Assembly: GCA_905479885.1 (NCBI GenBank)
Contig: CAJQOE010000051.1
Location: 1-5,883, forward strand
Direction: 5' to 3'
From: an uncultured Rickettsiaceae bacterium
GTDB taxonomy: Bacteria > Pseudomonadota > Alphaproteobacteria > Rickettsiales > Rickettsiaceae
DNA length: 5,883 nucleotides
Positions 5,351-5,883 of the stretch are shown here, in pieces; positions within the stretch are counted from its first letter, which is position 1, and each line of letters begins with the position of its first letter. The position numbers and the translations under genes were made by a program. Below the pieces are notes generated by a model that was not told where the DNA came from, did not search any database, and was given only the letters and a program-made list of their open reading frames with translations.

Positions 5351-5883
5351 AAGGTACTGCTGCTATATTCTGATATATTTAATATTTGTGCGCTTTTGAT
5401 ATCTGGCGGGGTGTGACTCGTAATAAAAACGATCCCGCCATTATCTGCGTGCGATATAATCAGATTCAGTAATAGTTGCTTGTTGGTTGCGTCAAGATTA
5501 GAATCTACTTCGTCAAGGAGCCATAATTTTGATTGGCATGCAAGCAGTCTAGCAAGGGCAACCTTTTTTTGATTACCTGCAGAAAGTTCATAACATTTTT
5601 TATGCACTAAATCTTGCAAAGAAAAATATACGATTGCTGCACTTACTAGCTGTTCTGAATCATATATTTTTGCCCAAAATTCTATATTTTCTAATACAGT
5701 CAGTTCAAGTTTTATACTAAAACGATGTCCGATATAGGTACAATAAGGTTTTGTTAATTGAGCAATTGGTAAGGAATCTTTGCTAAAGGTGATTTTTCCT
5801 GCGCTTGGCTGTTGTATCCCAGCAAGCATACGCAAAAAAGCTGTTTTACCAGCCCCATTTTTTCCTTGAATATAAACGATCGA
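5347..5883 (-). CDS. ccmA: heme exporter ATPase CcmA, 5' end cut by the window edge
   Basis: The reading frame is open to the right edge of the window; 178 residues are visible and about 25-30 N-terminal residues are missing. It is the ABC ATPase of System I cytochrome c maturation. In fragment numbering it has the Walker A motif GKNGAGKT at 7-14, a Q-loop region YIGHRFSIK at 50-58 followed by LELTVLENIEFW, the signature LSAGNQKK at 100-107, Walker B LWLLDEVD at 120-127 with the D-loop SNLD after it, and the switch His157 in TSHT. The GH..IK.ELT.LEN pattern separates CcmA from generic ABC ATPases. The expected Q-loop glutamine after GH is Arg here. The Walker B glutamate is present and the usual following proline is Val, which I recall as common in rickettsial CcmA. 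The frame continues upstream of the TTG at 5835 through Walker A, so that codon is not the start. It overlaps ccmB by four bases. Confidence 0.95.
   Translation of the reverse strand, partial: SIVYIQGKNGAGKTAFLRMLAGIQQPSAGKITFSKDSLPIAQLTKPYCTYIGHRFSIKLELTVLENIEFWAKIYDSEQLVSAAIVYFSLQDLVHKKCYELSAGNQKKVALARLLACQSKLWLLDEVDSNLDATNKQLLLNLIISHADNGGIVFITSHTPPDIKSAQILNISEYSSSTL

Noticed and set aside
5833..5835. TTG codon as the start of ccmA
   Set aside because: The same frame continues upstream to the window edge through an intact Walker A motif, so the codon is an internal leucine.

Overview
The window is AT-rich bacterial DNA carrying part of a respiratory and cytochrome c maturation locus. The most likely source is an alphaproteobacterium of the order Rickettsiales, probably Rickettsia-like. 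The reasons are the AT-rich composition, a bc1 complex of alphaproteobacterial type (unsplit cytochrome b, Tat-type Rieske protein, C-terminally anchored cytochrome c1), a CcmA of rickettsial flavour, and a small one-gene insert resembling a protein family I know only from Rickettsia (DUF2670). The assignment to order is inference; the enzyme identities are read directly from motifs.

Layout. Bases 1-442 (+ strand) hold the 3' part of a comF-type phosphoribosyltransferase gene whose 5' part is missing or scrambled. A convergent spacer of about 110 bases follows. Everything from 555 to the right edge is on the minus strand. In transcription order (right to left) it reads: ccmA (5' end cut by the window edge), ccmB (ATGA overlap with ccmA), a small membrane protein of unknown function, then petA, petB and petC (Rieske protein, cytochrome b, cytochrome c1), and last a metallo-beta-lactamase-fold lipoprotein 8 bases after petC. 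petA to the lipoprotein gene are packed with gaps of 2, 12 and 8 bases and look like one operon. A good sigma-70-like promoter lies in the 105-base gap in front of petA, and a weaker one in front of the small membrane protein gene.

How the genes fit together. petABC encode the complete three-subunit cytochrome bc1 complex, which moves electrons from quinol to cytochrome c and pumps protons. Cytochrome c1 needs covalent heme attached at its CxxCH site outside the cytoplasmic membrane. CcmA and CcmB are the ATPase and a membrane subunit of the System I machinery that does this. The locus therefore places part of a maturation machine next to one of its clients. The small membrane protein between them and the lipoprotein hydrolase at the operon's end are the two components whose roles are not explained by known bc1 biology.

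I see no convincing mobile element, CRISPR array, RNA gene or obviously new multi-gene system. The most interesting points are the two unexplained pet-locus partners, the altered Q-loop of CcmA, the decayed comF, and an inverted repeat joining the end of the small gene to the pet promoter.
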